Counted from the first letter of the stretch, positions 9,645 through 20,490 are shown. The stretch is DNA of 64,000 bases from Streptococcus mitis (GCF_003943935.1 NZ_RJOB01000004.1:49462-113461), one strand, 5' to 3'. The notes: generated from the sequence alone by a model not told the origin. Numbers and translations: made by a program.

Positions 9645-9959
9645 ATGAGCACATACGCAATTATCAAAACTGGCGGAAAACAAGTTAAAGTTGAAGTTGG
9701 TCAAGCAGTTTACGTTGAAAAATTGAACGTTGAAGCTGGTCAAGAAGTTACTTTTAACGAAGTTGTTCTTGTTGGTGGTGAAAACACTGTTGTCGGAACT
9801 CCACTTGTTGCTGGAGCTACTGTAGTTGGAACTGTTGAAAAACAAGGAAAACAAAAGAAAGTTGTTACTTACAAGTACAAACCTAAAAAAGGTAGCCACC
9901 GTAAACAAGGTCACCGTCAACCATATACAAAAGTTGTCATCAACGCAATCAACGCTTAA
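9645..9959 (+). CDS. rplU: 50S ribosomal protein L21
   Basis: A 104-residue large-subunit protein that binds 23S rRNA. It begins [19 protein letters not shown] and ends with the RNA-binding [19 protein letters not shown] segment typical of L21. AGGAGG sits 6 nt before the ATG. Codon use is highly biased. It is the first gene of the conserved rplU-prp-rpmA operon behind an L21 leader. Confidence 0.98.
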
Positions 9960-9965
9960 TTTTAA

Positions 9966-10319
<354 letters not shown>

Positions 10320-10335
10320 CACGGAGGAAAACATT

Positions 10336-10629
10336 ATGTTAAAAATGACTCTTAACAACTTGCAACTTTTCGCCCACAAAAAAGGTGGAGGTTCTACATC
10401 AAACGGACGTGATTCACAAGCGAAACGTCTTGGAGCTAAAGCAGCTGACGGACAAACTGTAACAGGTGGATCAATCCTTTACCGTCAACGTGGTACACAC
10501 ATCTACCCAGGTGTAAACGTTGGACGTGGTGGAGACGATACTTTGTTCGCTAAAGTTGAAGGTGTAGTACGCTTTGAACGTAAAGGACGCGATAAAAAGC
10601 AGGTTTCTGTTTACCCAATCGCTAAATAA
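10336..10629 (+). CDS. rpmA: 50S ribosomal protein L27 with cleavable N-terminal extension
   Basis: A 97-residue protein whose mature N-terminus ([16 protein letters not shown]) reaches the peptidyl-transferase centre. Translation starts 12 residues earlier with [12 protein letters not shown], which matches the Prp cleavage motif; cleavage after F12 exposes the functional tail. GGAGG lies upstream of the ATG. It is the last gene of the operon, with a weak hairpin at the stop and a strong terminator at 10700. Confidence 0.98.
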   Translation: MLKMTLNNLQLFAHKKGGGSTSNGRDSQAKRLGAKAADGQTVTGGSILYRQRGTHIYPGVNVGRGGDDTLFAKVEGVVRFERKGRDKKQVSVYPIAK

Positions 10630-10699
10630 AAAGGTCCAGTGAACCTTTTTATCCCGAGCCTTGAAATGAAAAGGCGAGGAAGCTAGAAATAGCATTAAA

Positions 10700-10737
10700 T
10701 AAGGCTTTCCGAGTTTTCGGAGAGCCTATTTTTTTGT
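10700..10737 (+). terminator. Terminator of rplU-prp-rpmA
   Basis: AGGCTTTCCGAG, tttt, CGGAGAGCCT, then TATTTTTTT: a 9-10 bp stem. A weaker AAAGGT...ACCTTT hairpin lies just after the rpmA stop. Confidence 0.85.
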
Positions 10738-10779
10738 TTTGGTACCCATATTATGGGAATTGTATTTGCATCATATTAT

Positions 10780-10811
10780 AAACGGTAAATCAACAAGATT
10801 TGCTGTTTTTA
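10780..10811 (+). terminator. Second hairpin with T-run in the rpmA-LysR gap
   Basis: The gap 10630-10973 (344 bp) contains no gene. AAACGGTAAATC (10780-10791) pairs with GATTTGCTGTTT (10797-10808) with two wobble pairs and is followed by TT-A-TTTG, so it is a second terminator-like hairpin. A 30-nt inverted repeat ATTCTAA...TTAGAAT (10849-10878) lies further on. Confidence 0.55.
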
Positions 10812-10916
10812 TTTGTTTGAAATAAAATGAGGACTGAAAAAAGATATCATTCTAATTCTTGCATTGGAATGTTAGAATCTTCATTGAGACTTGACAATTT
10901 CCATACTTTTTTCCTT

Positions 10917-10945
10917 TTTGGAAAACTTCTAAAATATGGTATAAT
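10917..10945 (+). promoter_or_regulatory. Promoter of the LysR-lspA-rluD-pce unit
   Basis: TTTGGA at 10917-10922, a 17-bp spacer and TATAAT at 10940-10945 preceded by TGG (extended -10). An inverted repeat lies 40-70 bp upstream and could be an operator. Confidence 0.65.
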
Positions 10946-10973
10946 GAAAAGATAAAGAAGTTGGGGGTAGAAG

Positions 10974-11882
10974 ATGAACATTCAACAATTACGCTATGTT
11001 GTTGCCATTGCCAATAGTGGTACTTTCCGTGAAGCTGCTGAAAAGATGTATGTAAGCCAGCCGAGTTTGTCTATTTCTGTGCGAGATTTGGAAAAAGAAT
11101 TGGGCTTTAAGATTTTCCGTCGGACCAGCTCAGGGACTTTCTTGACCCGTCGTGGTATGGAATTCTATGAAAAAGCGCAAGAATTGGTTAAAGGATTTGA
11201 TATTTTTCAAAATCAGTATGCCAATCCTGAGGAAGAAAAAGATGAATTTTCCATTGCTAGCCAGCACTATGACTTCTTGCCACCAACTATTACGGCTTTT
11301 TCAGAGAGCTATCCTGACTATAAGAACTTCCGTATTTTTGAATCAACGACTGTTCAAATCTTAGACGAAGTGGCTCAAGGGCATAGTGAGATTGGCATTA
11401 TCTACCTCAACAATCAAAATAAAAAAGGAATCATGCAACGGGTTGAAAAGCTAGGCCTAGAGGTCATTGAATTAATTCCCTTCCATACCCACATTTATCT
11501 TCGTGAAGGGCATCCTTTAGCCCAGAAAGAGGAATTGGTCATGGAGGATTTAGCGGATTTACCAACAGTTCGTTTCACCCAAGAAAAAGACGAATACCTT
11601 TATTATTCAGAGAACTTTGTTGATACCAGCGCTAGCTCGCAGATGTTCAATGTGACAGACCGTGCTACTTTGAATGGTATTTTGGAGCGGACGGACGCCT
11701 ATGCGACAGGTTCTGGATTTTTAGATAGTGACAGTGTCAATGGCATCACAGTTATTCGTCTCAAGGATAATTTGGATAATCGCATGGTCTATGTTAAACG
11801 TGAGGAAGTGGAGCTTAGTCAGGCTGGAACTCTTTTCGTAGAAGTCATGCAAGAATATTTTAATCAGAAGAGGAAATCATGA
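10974..11882 (+). CDS. LysR-family transcriptional regulator (CpsY/MtaR-like)
   Basis: A 302-residue regulator. The winged helix-turn-helix is at residues 3-60 ([38 protein letters not shown]), followed by a periplasmic-binding-like effector domain from about residue 90. Size and position directly upstream of lspA resemble the streptococcal CpsY/MtaR regulators, which act on methionine transport and surface traits. I make that link from memory of gene order, so no symbol is given. The stop overlaps the lspA start by 4 nt. Confidence 0.88.
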   Translation: MNIQQLRYVVAIANSGTFREAAEKMYVSQPSLSISVRDLEKELGFKIFRRTSSGTFLTRRGMEFYEKAQELVKGFDIFQNQYANPEEEKDEFSIASQHYDFLPPTITAFSESYPDYKNFRIFESTTVQILDEVAQGHSEIGIIYLNNQNKKGIMQRVEKLGLEVIELIPFHTHIYLREGHPLAQKEELVMEDLADLPTVRFTQEKDEYLYYSENFVDTSASSQMFNVTDRATLNGILERTDAYATGSGFLDSDSVNGITVIRLKDNLDNRMVYVKREEVELSQAGTLFVEVMQEYFNQKRKS

Positions 11883-12340
11883 AAAAAAGAGGAATAGTGG
11901 CAGTCATTGTACTGCTTTTGATTGCGCTGGATCAGTTAGTCAAATCCTATATCGTCTGGCAGATTCCACTGGGTGAAGTACGTTCTTGGATTCCCAATCT
12001 CGTTAGCTTGACCTACCTGCAAAATCGAGGGGCAGCCTTTTCTATCTTACAAGACCAGCAGTGGTTATTTGCTGTCATTACTCTGGTTGTCGTGGTAGGT
12101 GCCATTTGGTATTTACATAAACATATGGAGGACTCATTCTGGATGGTCTTGGGTTTGACCTTGATTATCGCAGGTGGTATTGGAAACTTTATTGACAGGG
12201 TGAGTCAAGGTTTTGTTGTGGATATGTTCCACCTTGACTTTATCAATTTTGCAATTTTCAATGTTGCAGATAGCTATCTGACTGTTGGAGTGATTATTTT
12301 ATTGATTGCAATGCTAAAAGAGGAAACAAATGGAAATTAA
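11879..12340 (+). CDS. lspA: Lipoprotein signal peptidase
   Basis: A 153-residue polytopic aspartic protease that cleaves diacylated prolipoproteins before the lipobox cysteine. It has four membrane segments (about 5-25, 62-80, 88-105 and 130-147). The catalytic aspartates are D115 (GFVVDM) and D131 (FNVADSY), and the conserved NRGAAFS segment is at 49-55. It overlaps the LysR gene by 4 nt (ATGA) and the next gene by 11 nt. PrsA encoded at 51527 is one predicted substrate in this window. Confidence 0.97.
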   Translation: MKKRGIVAVIVLLLIALDQLVKSYIVWQIPLGEVRSWIPNLVSLTYLQNRGAAFSILQDQQWLFAVITLVVVVGAIWYLHKHMEDSFWMVLGLTLIIAGGIGNFIDRVSQGFVVDMFHLDFINFAIFNVADSYLTVGVIILLIAMLKEETNGN

Positions 12341-13217
12341 AATTGAAACTGGTGGCCTGCGTTTGGATAAGGCTTTGTCGGATTTGACAGAATTATCACG
12401 TAGTCTCGCGAATGAACAAATTAAATCAGGCCAGGTCTTGGTCAATGGCCAAGTCAAGAAAGCTAAATACACAGTTCAAGAGGGTGATGTCGTCACTTAC
12501 CATGTGCCAGAACCAGAGGTATTAGAGTATGTGGCTGAGGATATTCCGCTAGAAATAGTCTACCAAGATGAGGATGTGGCTGTTGTCAACAAACCTCAGG
12601 GGATGGTGGTGCATCCAAGTGCTGGTCATACTAGTGGAACCCTAGTAAATGCCCTCATGTATCATATTAAAGATTTGTCTGGTATCAATGGAGTCCTCCG
12701 TCCGGGAATTGTTCACCGTATTGATAAGGATACGTCAGGCCTTCTTATGATTGCTAAAAACGATGAGGCGCATCTAGCACTTGCTCAAGAACTCAAGGAT
12801 AAAAAATCTCTCCGCAAATATTGGGCGATTGTTCATGGAAATCTGCCTAATGATCGTGGTGTAATTGAAGCGCCGATTGGACGGAGTGAAAAAGACCGTA
12901 AGAAACAGGCTGTGACTGCTAAAGGGAAGCCTGCAGTGACCCGTTTTCACGTCTTGGAACGTTTTGGCGATTACAGCTTAGTGGAGCTGCAGCTGGAAAC
13001 AGGACGTACCCACCAAATCCGTGTTCACATGGCTTATATTGGTCATCCAGTCGCTGGTGATGAAGTCTATGGTCCACGCAAGACTCTGAAAGGGCATGGG
13101 CAATTTCTTCATGCCAAGACTTTAGGTTTTACTCATCCGAGAACAGGTGAGACCTTGGAATTTACAGCAGATATCCCAGAGATTTTTAAGGAAACATTGG
13201 AGAGATTGAGAAAGTAA
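12330..13217 (+). CDS. RluD-type 23S rRNA pseudouridine synthase
   Basis: A 295-residue RluA/RluD-family enzyme that converts uridine to pseudouridine, most likely in 23S rRNA. It has an N-terminal S4 RNA-binding domain (about 10-60) and the catalytic segment HRIDKDTSG (129-137, nucleophile D132). The conserved GRTHQIRVH motif lies near residue 220. It starts inside lspA with AGAGGAAAC as ribosome-binding site. RluD is the best family match, but RluA-clade members are hard to separate by eye. pce starts 2 bp after its stop. Confidence 0.92.
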   Translation: MEIKIETGGLRLDKALSDLTELSRSLANEQIKSGQVLVNGQVKKAKYTVQEGDVVTYHVPEPEVLEYVAEDIPLEIVYQDEDVAVVNKPQGMVVHPSAGHTSGTLVNALMYHIKDLSGINGVLRPGIVHRIDKDTSGLLMIAKNDEAHLALAQELKDKKSLRKYWAIVHGNLPNDRGVIEAPIGRSEKDRKKQAVTAKGKPAVTRFHVLERFGDYSLVELQLETGRTHQIRVHMAYIGHPVAGDEVYGPRKTLKGHGQFLHAKTLGFTHPRTGETLEFTADIPEIFKETLERLRK

Positions 13218-13219
13218 GA

Positions 13220-15103
13220 ATGAAAAAGAAATTAACTAGTTTAGCACTTGCAGGCGCTTTTTTAGGTTTGTCATGGTATGGAAATGTTCAAGCTCAAGAA
13301 AGTTCAGGAAATAAAATCCACTTTATCAATGTTCAAGAAGGTGGCAGTGATGCGATTATTCTTGAAAGCAATGGACATTTTGCCATGGTAGATACAGGAG
13401 AAGATTATGATTTTCCTGATGGAAGTGATTCTCGTTATCCATGGAGAGAAGGAATTGAAACGTCTTATAAGCATGTTCTAACAGATCGTGTCTTTCGTCG
13501 TTTGAAGGAATTGGGTGTTCAAAAACTTGATTTTATTTTGGTAACCCATACTCACAGTGACCATATTGGAAATGTTGATGAATTACTGTCTACCTATCCA
13601 GTTGACCGAGTCTATCTTAAAAAATATAGTGATAGTCGTATTACTAATTCTGAACGTTTATGGGATAATCTGTACGGTTATGATAAGGTTTTACAGACTG
13701 CCGCCGAAAAAGGTGTTTCAGTTATTCAAAACATCACACAGGGAGATGCTCATTTTCAGTTTGGGGACATGGATATTCAACTCTATAACTATGAAAATGA
13801 AACTGATTCATCAGGTGAATTAAAGAAAATTTGGGATGACAATTCCAATTCCTTGATTAGTGTAGTAAAAGTCAATGGCAAGAAAATTTACCTTGGGGGC
13901 GACTTAGATAATGTTCATGGAGCGGAAGACAAGTATGGGCCTCTTATTGGAAAAGTTGATTTGATGAAGTTTAATCATCACTATGATACTAATAAATCAA
14001 ACACCAAGGATTTCATTAAAAATTTGAGTCCAAGTTTGATTGTTCAAACTTCAGATAGTCTACCTTGGAAAAATGGTGTCGATAGTGAGTATGTCAATTG
14101 GCTCAAAGAACGAGGAATCGAGAGAATTAACGCAGCCAGCAAAGACTATGATGCGACAGTTTTTGAGATTCGACAAGACGGTTTTGTCAATATTTCAACC
14201 TCCTACAAGCCGATTCCAAGTTTTCAAGCTGGTTGGCATAAAAGTGCTTATGGAAACTGGTGGTATCAAGCACCTGATTCTACAGGAGAGTATGCTGTCG
14301 GTTGGAATGAAATTAAGAGTGAATGGTATTACTTTAACCAAACGGGTATCTTATTACAGAATCAATGGAAAAAATGGAACAATCGTTGGTTTTATTTGAC
14401 AGACTCTGGTGTTTCTGCTAAAAATTGGAAGAAAATCAATGGAATCTGGTATTATTTCAACAAAGAAAATCAGATGGAGATTGGTTGGCTTAGTACTGGA
14501 GGACAGACCTATTATCTATCAAACGATGGCTCTATGAAGACAGATTGGCTTCAATATAAGGGTCAATGGTATTATTTTGCTCAATCAGGGGAAATGAAAA
14601 CGGGTTGGGTAAAAGATAAAGAAACCTGGTACTATATGGATTCTACTGGTATCATGAAGACAGGCGAGATAGAAGTTGCTGGTCATCATTACTATCTAGA
14701 AGATTCAGGAGCTATGAAGCAAGGTTGGCTTAAAAAGGCAAACGATTGGTACTTCTACAAGACAGACGGTTCACGAGCCGTGGGTTGGATCAAGGACAAG
14801 GATAAATGGCACTTCTTGAAAGAAAATGGTCAATTACTTGTGAACGGTAAGACACCAGAAGGTTATACTGTTGATTCAAGTGGTGCCTGGTTAGTAGATG
14901 TTCCAGTAGAGAAATCCACTACAACTAAAGTTACAAGTAATTCAGAAACAAAAGAATCTAAAGAAGTAGTGAAAAAAGATCTTGAAAATAGAGAAACGAG
15001 TCAACATGAAGGTGTTACAAGTTTTTCGACTAGTCAAGATTTGACTTCAGTAATTTCGCAAAGCTCTGAAACAAGTGCAAACAAATCGGAATTAGAACAG
15101 TAG
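13220..15103 (+). CDS. pce: Choline-binding phosphorylcholine esterase (Pce/CbpE)
   Basis: A 627-residue secreted enzyme that removes phosphorylcholine from teichoic acids and can act on host choline phospholipids. It has a signal peptide (1-25, ending NVQAQ). The metallo-beta-lactamase catalytic domain follows, with H110-T-H112-S-D114-H115 and a second-metal region (GGDLDNVHG, NHHYD). From about residue 337 there are roughly ten choline-binding repeats of the GWxKxxxxWYYF type. The last 80 residues form a Ser/Thr/Glu-rich tail. It hangs on the wall by binding choline, so teichoic acids with choline are expected here. The length equals that of the pneumococcal protein. It follows the pseudouridine synthase gene by 2 bp. 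Confidence 0.97.
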   Translation: MKKKLTSLALAGAFLGLSWYGNVQAQESSGNKIHFINVQEGGSDAIILESNGHFAMVDTGEDYDFPDGSDSRYPWREGIETSYKHVLTDRVFRRLKELGVQKLDFILVTHTHSDHIGNVDELLSTYPVDRVYLKKYSDSRITNSERLWDNLYGYDKVLQTAAEKGVSVIQNITQGDAHFQFGDMDIQLYNYENETDSSGELKKIWDDNSNSLISVVKVNGKKIYLGGDLDNVHGAEDKYGPLIGKVDLMKFNHHYDTNKSNTKDFIKNLSPSLIVQTSDSLPWKNGVDSEYVNWLKERGIERINAASKDYDATVFEIRQDGFVNISTSYKPIPSFQAGWHKSAYGNWWYQAPDSTGEYAVGWNEIKSEWYYFNQTGILLQNQWKKWNNRWFYLTDSGVSAKNWKKINGIWYYFNKENQMEIGWLSTGGQTYYLSNDGSMKTDWLQYKGQWYYFAQSGEMKTGWVKDKETWYYMDSTGIMKTGEIEVAGHHYYLEDSGAMKQGWLKKANDWYFYKTDGSRAVGWIKDKDKWHFLKENGQLLVNGKTPEGYTVDSSGAWLVDVPVEKSTTTKVTSNSETKESKEVVKKDLENRETSQHEGVTSFSTSQDLTSVISQSSETSANKSELEQ

Positions 15104-15104
15104 T

Positions 15105-15133
15105 AAAAAAGAAGGTTTTAGGGCCTTCTTTTT
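15105..15133 (+). terminator. Terminator of pce
   Basis: AAAAAAGAAGG, 8-nt loop, CCTTCTTTTT. Confidence 0.85.
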
Positions 15134-15165
15134 CCTATCAACTCTTTTCTATTTCCTGCCATTCA

Positions 15166-15174
15166 TGTTATAAT
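15166..15174 (+). promoter_or_regulatory. Extended -10 promoter of proBAC
   Basis: TGTTATAAT: a perfect TGn-TATAAT 30 bp before the proB start. The -35 region (TTTCTA) is poor. Confidence 0.65.
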
Positions 15175-15203
15175 GGATAAATATGAAGAATCGGAGTGAG
15201 ACT

Positions 15204-16313
15204 ATGAAATACAAACGGATTGTCTTTAAGGTGGGGACTTCTTCTCTAACGAATGAGGATGGAAGTTTATCACGTAGTAAGGTAAAGGCTATTACCCAGC
15301 AGTTGGCTATGTTGCACGAGGCTGGTCATGAATTGATTTTGGTGTCGTCAGGTGCCATTGCGGCTGGTTTTGGAGCCTTAGGATTTAAAAAGCGTCCGAC
15401 TAAGATTGCTGATAAACAGGCTTCAGCAGCGGTAGGACAGGGGCTTTTGTTGGAAGAATACACGACCAATCTTCTCTTGCGCCAAATCGTTTCTGCGCAA
15501 ATCTTGCTGACTCAGGATGATTTTGTGGATAAGCGCCGTTATAAAAATGCCCATCAGGCTTTGTCAGTTCTACTTAGCCGTGGCGCGATTCCTATCATCA
15601 ATGAGAATGACAGTGTCGTTATTGATGAGCTCAAGGTTGGGGACAATGACACTTTAAGTGCTCAGGTAGCGGCCATGGTCCAAGCAGATCTTTTGGTTCT
15701 CTTGACAGATGTGGACGGTCTCTATACTGGAAATCCTAATTCAGATCCAAAAGCCAAACGATTGGAGAAAATTGAGACCATCAATCGTGAGATTATCGAT
15801 ATGGCTGGTGGAGCCGGTTCTTCAAACGGAACTGGGGGCATGTTAACAAAAATCAAGGCTGCGACTATTGCGACGGAATCAGGAGTTCCTGTTTATATCT
15901 GTTCATCATTGAAGGCTGATGCTATGATAGAGGCGGCTGAGGAGACCAAGGATGGTTCTTACTTTGTTGCTCAAGAGAAGGGACTTCGTACTCAGAAACA
16001 ATGGCTTGCCTTCTATGCTCAGAGTCAGGGTTCTATTTGGGTTGATAAAGGGGCTGCTGAAGCTCTCTCTCAACATGGAAAGAGTCTTCTCTTATCTGGT
16101 ATTGTTGAAGCAGAAGGAGCTTTTTCTTACGGTGATATCGTGACAGTATTTGACAAGGAAAGTGGAAAATCACTTGGAAAAGGACGCGTGCAATTTGGAG
16201 CATCTGCTTTGGAGGATATGTTGCGTTCTCAAAAAGCCAAGGGTGTCTTGATTCATCGTGACGACTGGATTTCCATTACTCCTGAAATCCAACTACTCTT
16301 TACAGAATTTTAG
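15204..16313 (+). CDS. proB: Glutamate 5-kinase
   Basis: A 369-residue enzyme that phosphorylates glutamate in the first step of proline synthesis. The amino-acid kinase domain (about 1-255) begins [12 protein letters not shown] and includes [18 protein letters not shown] and [15 protein letters not shown]-terminal PUA domain follows (about 275-365). ATG 15204 is chosen because GGAG at 15193-15196 precedes it and [11 protein letters not shown] is the family N-terminus; an in-frame ATG at 15183 has no ribosome-binding site. proA starts 9 bp after the stop. Confidence 0.97.
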   Translation: MKYKRIVFKVGTSSLTNEDGSLSRSKVKAITQQLAMLHEAGHELILVSSGAIAAGFGALGFKKRPTKIADKQASAAVGQGLLLEEYTTNLLLRQIVSAQILLTQDDFVDKRRYKNAHQALSVLLSRGAIPIINENDSVVIDELKVGDNDTLSAQVAAMVQADLLVLLTDVDGLYTGNPNSDPKAKRLEKIETINREIIDMAGGAGSSNGTGGMLTKIKAATIATESGVPVYICSSLKADAMIEAAEETKDGSYFVAQEKGLRTQKQWLAFYAQSQGSIWVDKGAAEALSQHGKSLLLSGIVEAEGAFSYGDIVTVFDKESGKSLGKGRVQFGASALEDMLRSQKAKGVLIHRDDWISITPEIQLLFTEF

Positions 16314-16322
16314 AGGTAAACT

Positions 16323-17585
16323 ATGGTAAGTACACAAGAACAATTTGAACAGGTACAGGCTGTTAAAAAATCGATCAACACAGCTAGTGAAGAGGTGAAA
16401 AATCAAGCCCTGCTAGCTATGGCTGATCACTTAGTGGTTGCTACAGAGGAAATTTTAGCGGCCAATTCCCTTGATATGGAAGCTGCTAAGGGTAAAATCT
16501 CAGATGTGATGCTGGATCGTCTTTATTTGGATGAAAGTCGTATAGAAGCGATGGCAACTGGGATTCGTGAAGTGGTTGCTTTACCAGATCCAATCGGTGA
16601 AGTTTTAGAAACCAATCATCTTGAAAATGGCTTGGTTATCACAAAGAAACGTGTGGCTATGGGGGTTATTGGTATTATCTATGAAAGCCGTCCAAATGTG
16701 ACGTCTGACGCGGCTGCTTTGGCTCTTAAGAGTGGAAATGCGGTTGTTCTTCGTAGTGGGAAGGATGCCTATCAAACTGCCCATGCTATTGTTAAAGCCT
16801 TAAAAAAAGGCTTAGAGACAACGACCATTCACCCAGATGTGATTCAACTGGTGGAAGATATTAGCCGTGAAAGTAGTTATGCTATGATGAAGGCCAAGGG
16901 CTATTTAGATCTTCTCATTCCTCGTGGAGGGGCTGGTTTGATCAATGCCGTGGTTGAAAATGCTATTGTACCAGTTATCGAGACAGGGACTGGGATTGTC
17001 CATGTCTATGTGGACAAGGATGCAGATGAGGATAAGGCACTGTCTATCATCAACAATGCCAAAACCAGTCGTCCTTCTGTATGTAATGCCATGGAGGTCC
17101 TTCTCGTTCATGAAGACAAGGCAGCAAGCTTCCTTCCTCGCTTGGAGCAAGTTCTAGTTACAGAGCGTAAGGAAGCTGGACTGGAACCAATTCAATTCCG
17201 CCTTGATAGCAAAGCAAGCCAGTTTGTTTCAGGTCAAGCAGCTGAATCTCAAGACTTTGACACCGAATTTTTAGACTATGTCCTAGCTGTTAAGATTGTG
17301 AGCAGTCTAGAAGAAGCGGTTGAGCATATTGAAGCCCACAGTACCCATCATTCGGACGCAATTGTGACAGAAAATGCTGAATCTGCAGCTTACTTTACAG
17401 ATCAAGTGGACTCTGCAGCAGTCTATGTCAATGCCTCAACGCGTTTCACCGATGGTGGCCAATTTGGTCTGGGTTGTGAAATGGGAATTTCTACTCAGAA
17501 ATTGCACGCGCGTGGTCCCATGGGCTTGAAGGAGTTGACCAGTTACAAGTATGTGGTTGCTGGTGACGGACAGATAAGGGAGTAA
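16323..17585 (+). CDS. proA: Gamma-glutamyl phosphate reductase
   Basis: A 420-residue aldehyde-dehydrogenase-fold enzyme that reduces glutamyl-5-phosphate with NADPH to glutamate semialdehyde. Visible are [17 protein letters not shown] near residue 115, [10 protein letters not shown] near 200, and the catalytic cysteine in [15 protein letters not shown] near residue 255. AGAGGTAAACT precedes the ATG. proC starts 3 bp after its stop, so the three proline enzymes are one transcript. Confidence 0.97.
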   Translation: MVSTQEQFEQVQAVKKSINTASEEVKNQALLAMADHLVVATEEILAANSLDMEAAKGKISDVMLDRLYLDESRIEAMATGIREVVALPDPIGEVLETNHLENGLVITKKRVAMGVIGIIYESRPNVTSDAAALALKSGNAVVLRSGKDAYQTAHAIVKALKKGLETTTIHPDVIQLVEDISRESSYAMMKAKGYLDLLIPRGGAGLINAVVENAIVPVIETGTGIVHVYVDKDADEDKALSIINNAKTSRPSVCNAMEVLLVHEDKAASFLPRLEQVLVTERKEAGLEPIQFRLDSKASQFVSGQAAESQDFDTEFLDYVLAVKIVSSLEEAVEHIEAHSTHHSDAIVTENAESAAYFTDQVDSAAVYVNASTRFTDGGQFGLGCEMGISTQKLHARGPMGLKELTSYKYVVAGDGQIRE

Positions 17586-17588
17586 GAG

Positions 17589-18386
17589 ATGAAGATTGGA
17601 TTTATCGGTTTGGGGAATATGGGTGCTAGTTTGGCCAAGGCTGTTTCGCAGGCTAAGACGAGTGATAATCTTCTCCTTGCCAATCGTAGCCAAGCCAAGG
17701 TGGATGCTTTCATTGCAGACTTTGGTGGTCAGACTTCAAGCAATGAAGAAATTTTTGCAGAAGCAGATGTTATTTTTCTAGGAGTGAAGCCTGATCAGTT
17801 CTCAGACTTGCTTTCTCAATATCAGACTATCCTTGAAAAACGAGAGAGTCTTCTTTTGATTTCCATGGCAGCTGGATTGACTTTAGAAAAACTAGCAAGT
17901 CTTCTTCCAAGCCAACACCGAATTATTCGCATGATGCCTAATACTCCTGCTTCTATCGGCCAAGGAGTGATTAGTTATGCCTTGTCTTCTAATTGCAGGG
18001 CTGAGGACAGTGAGCTATTTTGTCAGTTATTAGCAAATGCGGGCCTCTTGGTTGAACTAGGAGAAGGCTTAATCGATGCAGCGACAGGTCTTGCAGGTTG
18101 TGGACCAGCCTTTGTCTATCTTTTTATCGAGGCTTTGGCAGATGCGGGTGTTCAGACTGGATTGCCACGAGAGACAGCATTGAAAATGGCGGCTCAAACT
18201 GTGGTAGGAGCTGGACAATTGGTCCTAGAAACCCAAGAGCATCCTGGAGTATTGAAAGACCAAGTTTGTAGTCCAGGCGGTTCGACTATTGCTGGTGTAG
18301 CAAGCTTAGAAGCGCATGCTTTTAGAGGAACCGTTATGGAGGCAGTCAAAAAAGCCTACAAACGAACTAAAAAACTGGGTAAATAA
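17589..18386 (+). CDS. proC: Pyrroline-5-carboxylate reductase
   Basis: A 265-residue NAD(P)H-dependent enzyme for the last step of proline synthesis. The N-terminal dinucleotide fold is MKIGFIGLGNMGASLAKA. MMPNTPASIGQG follows near residue 120, and the family signature region PGGSTIAGVASLEA lies near the C-terminus. It closes the proBAC operon, followed by a terminator at 18385 and a BOX element. Confidence 0.97.
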   Translation: MKIGFIGLGNMGASLAKAVSQAKTSDNLLLANRSQAKVDAFIADFGGQTSSNEEIFAEADVIFLGVKPDQFSDLLSQYQTILEKRESLLLISMAAGLTLEKLASLLPSQHRIIRMMPNTPASIGQGVISYALSSNCRAEDSELFCQLLANAGLLVELGEGLIDAATGLAGCGPAFVYLFIEALADAGVQTGLPRETALKMAAQTVVGAGQLVLETQEHPGVLKDQVCSPGGSTIAGVASLEAHAFRGTVMEAVKKAYKRTKKLGK

Positions 18387-18412
18387 GAGGTGGCTTTGAC
18401 TGCCTCTTTTAT
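18385..18412 (+). terminator. Terminator of proBAC
   Basis: AAGAGGTGGC, tttgact, GCCTCTTTTA. The short T-run makes it moderate. The BOX element begins 9 bp later. Confidence 0.65.
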
Positions 18413-18420
18413 GGTGGTTG

Positions 18421-18525
18421 ATACTCTTCGAAAATCAAATTCAAACTGCGTCAGCTTCACCTTGCCGTACTCAAGTACAGCCTGCGGCTAGCTTCCTAGT
18501 TTGCTCTTTGATTTTCATTGAGTAT
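18421..18525 (+). repeat. BOX element, boxA-boxC type without boxB (copy 2)
   Basis: 105 bp in the forward orientation, opposite to copies 1 and 3. It begins ATACTCTTCGAAAATC, ends GATTTTCATTGAGTAT, and contains boxC CTGCGGCTAGCTTCCTAG. boxA is slightly diverged (TCAAATTCAAACTGCGTCAG). It lies between proC and tmk. Confidence 0.88.
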
Positions 18526-18545
18526 GAAATGAGAAGACAAAAAGA

Positions 18546-18576
18546 TTGTCACAAACCCCTATTTTTTTGATAGAAT
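18546..18576 (+). promoter_or_regulatory. Promoter of the tmk unit
   Basis: TTGTCA at 18546-18551 and TAGAAT at 18571-18576, preceded by TGA (extended -10). The 19-bp spacer is longer than ideal. Confidence 0.5.
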
Positions 18577-18605
18577 AGAAGTAGTAAAAAAGAAATGAGT
18601 TAGAC

Positions 18606-19244
18606 ATGTCAAAAGGATTTTTAGTCTCTCTTGAGGGACCAGAGGGAGCAGGCAAGACCAGTGTTTTAGAGGCTCTGCTCCCAATTTTAGAGGAAAAAGG
18701 AGTAGAGGTGCTGACGACCCGTGAGCCAGGCGGAGTCTTGATAGGAGAGAAGATTCGGGAAGTGATTCTGGATCCAAGTCATACTCAGATGGATGCTAAG
18801 ACAGAACTCCTTCTCTATATCGCCAGTCGCAGACAGCACTTGGTGGAAAAAGTTCTTCCAGCCCTTGAAGCTGGCAAGTTGGTTATTATGGATCGTTTCA
18901 TCGATAGTTCCGTTGCCTATCAGGGATTTGGTCGTGGCTTGGACATTGAAGCCATTGATTGGCTCAATCAGTTTGCGACAGATGGCCTCAAACCTGATTT
19001 GACCCTCTATTTTGACATCGAGGTGGAAGAGGGACTGGCTCGCATTGCTGCTAATAGTGACCGCGAGGTCAATCGTTTGGATTTGGAAGGTTTGGACTTG
19101 CATAAAAAAGTTCGTAAAGGCTATCTTTCTCTTCTGGACAAAGAAGGAAATCGTATTGTCAAGATTGATGCGAGTCTCCCTTTGGAGCAAGTTGTGGAAA
19201 CGACCAAGGATGTCTTATTTGACAGAATGGGATTATCTAAATGA
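18606..19244 (+). CDS. tmk: Thymidylate kinase
   Basis: A 212-residue P-loop kinase that converts dTMP to dTDP. Walker A is [10 protein letters not shown] (11-20). The DRE-like motif is TREPGGV near residue 38, and the lid/substrate segment [16 protein letters not shown] lies near residue 97. Its stop overlaps the holB start by 4 nt. It is the first gene of a replication-linked unit tmk-holB-yabA-rsmI. Confidence 0.97.
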   Translation: MSKGFLVSLEGPEGAGKTSVLEALLPILEEKGVEVLTTREPGGVLIGEKIREVILDPSHTQMDAKTELLLYIASRRQHLVEKVLPALEAGKLVIMDRFIDSSVAYQGFGRGLDIEAIDWLNQFATDGLKPDLTLYFDIEVEEGLARIAANSDREVNRLDLEGLDLHKKVRKGYLSLLDKEGNRIVKIDASLPLEQVVETTKDVLFDRMGLSK

Positions 19245-20131
19245 AACAAGATCAACTAAAGGATTGGCAGCCAGACCAGTTTGACCGCTTTGTCCGTATC
19301 CTAGAACAAGACCAGCTCAATCACGCCTATCTTTTTTCAGGTTTCTTTGGAAGCTTGGAAATGGCGCAATTTTTAGCTAAGAGCCTCTTTTGTACGGATA
19401 AGGTAGGTGTTTTACCATGTGAGAAATGCCGAAACTGCAAGCTGATTGAACAGGAAGAATTTCCCGATGTCACCTTGATTAAGCCAGTCAATCAGGTCAT
19501 CAAGACAGAACGGATTAGAGAATTGGTGGGACAATTTTCTCAAGCAGGGATTGAAAGCCAGCAACAGGTATTTATTATCGAGCAAGCTGAGAAAATGCAT
19601 CCTAACGCAGCTAACTCTCTGCTCAAGGTCATCGAAGAACCCCAGAGTGAGGTTTATATTTTCTTCTTGACCAGCGATGAGGAAAAAATTTTACCGACCA
19701 TCCGTAGTCGAACCCAGATTTTCCATTTTAAAAAGCAAGAAGAAAAACTCATCTTGCTCTTAGAACAAATGGGACTGGTTAAGAAAAAAGCAATTCTTTT
19801 AGCCCAGTTTAGTCAATCGCGAGCTGAAGCAGAAAAGTTGGCCAATCAGGCAAGTTTTTGGACCTTGGTCGATGAAAGTGAACGCCTGCTGACCTGGTTA
19901 TTAGATAAGAAAAAAGAAAGTTATCTGCAGGTTGCTAAATTAGCCAACTTGGCAGACGACAAGGAAAAACAAGATCAGGTTTTACGGGTTCTAGAAGTCC
20001 TCTGTGGGCAGGAACTTCTGCAAGCAAGAGTAAGGGGAATTCTACAAGATTTGCTAGAAGCTAGAAAAATGTGGCAAGCTAATGTTAGCTTTCAAAATGC
20101 CATGGAATATCTGGTCTTAAAAGAAATGTAA
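19241..20131 (+). CDS. holB: DNA polymerase III delta' subunit
   Basis: A 296-residue AAA+-like clamp-loader subunit. It has a zinc module [19 protein letters not shown] near residue 66 (three visible cysteines) and the sensor-type segment [15 protein letters not shown] near residue 123. It lacks a proper P-loop, as expected for delta' (the N-terminal motif reads [10 protein letters not shown]). It pairs with DnaX and delta to load the beta clamp. It overlaps tmk. Confidence 0.95.
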   Translation: MKQDQLKDWQPDQFDRFVRILEQDQLNHAYLFSGFFGSLEMAQFLAKSLFCTDKVGVLPCEKCRNCKLIEQEEFPDVTLIKPVNQVIKTERIRELVGQFSQAGIESQQQVFIIEQAEKMHPNAANSLLKVIEEPQSEVYIFFLTSDEEKILPTIRSRTQIFHFKKQEEKLILLLEQMGLVKKKAILLAQFSQSRAEAEKLANQASFWTLVDESERLLTWLLDKKKESYLQVAKLANLADDKEKQDQVLRVLEVLCGQELLQARVRGILQDLLEARKMWQANVSFQNAMEYLVLKEM

Positions 20132-20170
20132 ACTCAAAAATGAACGATAAAGAAAGGAAAGGGCTGTTTT

Positions 20171-20488
20171 ATGGACAAAAAAGAATTATTTGACGCGCTG
20201 GATGATTTTTCCCAACAGTTATTGGTAACCTTGGCCGATGTGGAAGCCATCAAGAAAAATCTCAAGAGCCTGGTAGAGGAAAATACAGCTCTTCGTTTGG
20301 AAAATTCTAAGTTGCGCGAACGCTTGGGTGAGGTGGAGGCAGATGCTCCTGTCAAGGCCAAGCATGTTCGTGAAAGTGTCCGTCGCATTTACCGTGATGG
20401 ATTTCACGTATGTAATGATTTTTATGGACAACGTCGAGAACAGGACGAAGAATGTATGTTCTGTGATGAGTTATTATACAGGGAGTAA
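20171..20488 (+). CDS. yabA: Replication initiation control protein YabA
   Basis: A 105-residue protein with an N-terminal leucine-rich coiled coil (about 1-60) and a C-terminal zinc module with HVCNDFYG and CMFC. In B. subtilis YabA binds DnaA and DnaN and limits re-initiation. The order holB-yabA-rsmI is the classic Firmicute arrangement. AAAGGGCTG lies upstream of the ATG. rsmI starts 2 bp after its stop. Confidence 0.95.
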
Positions 20489-20490
20489 GC

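Noticed and set aside
18687-19190. 167-codon minus-strand ORF opposite tmk
   Set aside because: Antisense to a well-conserved gene and without a ribosome-binding site.
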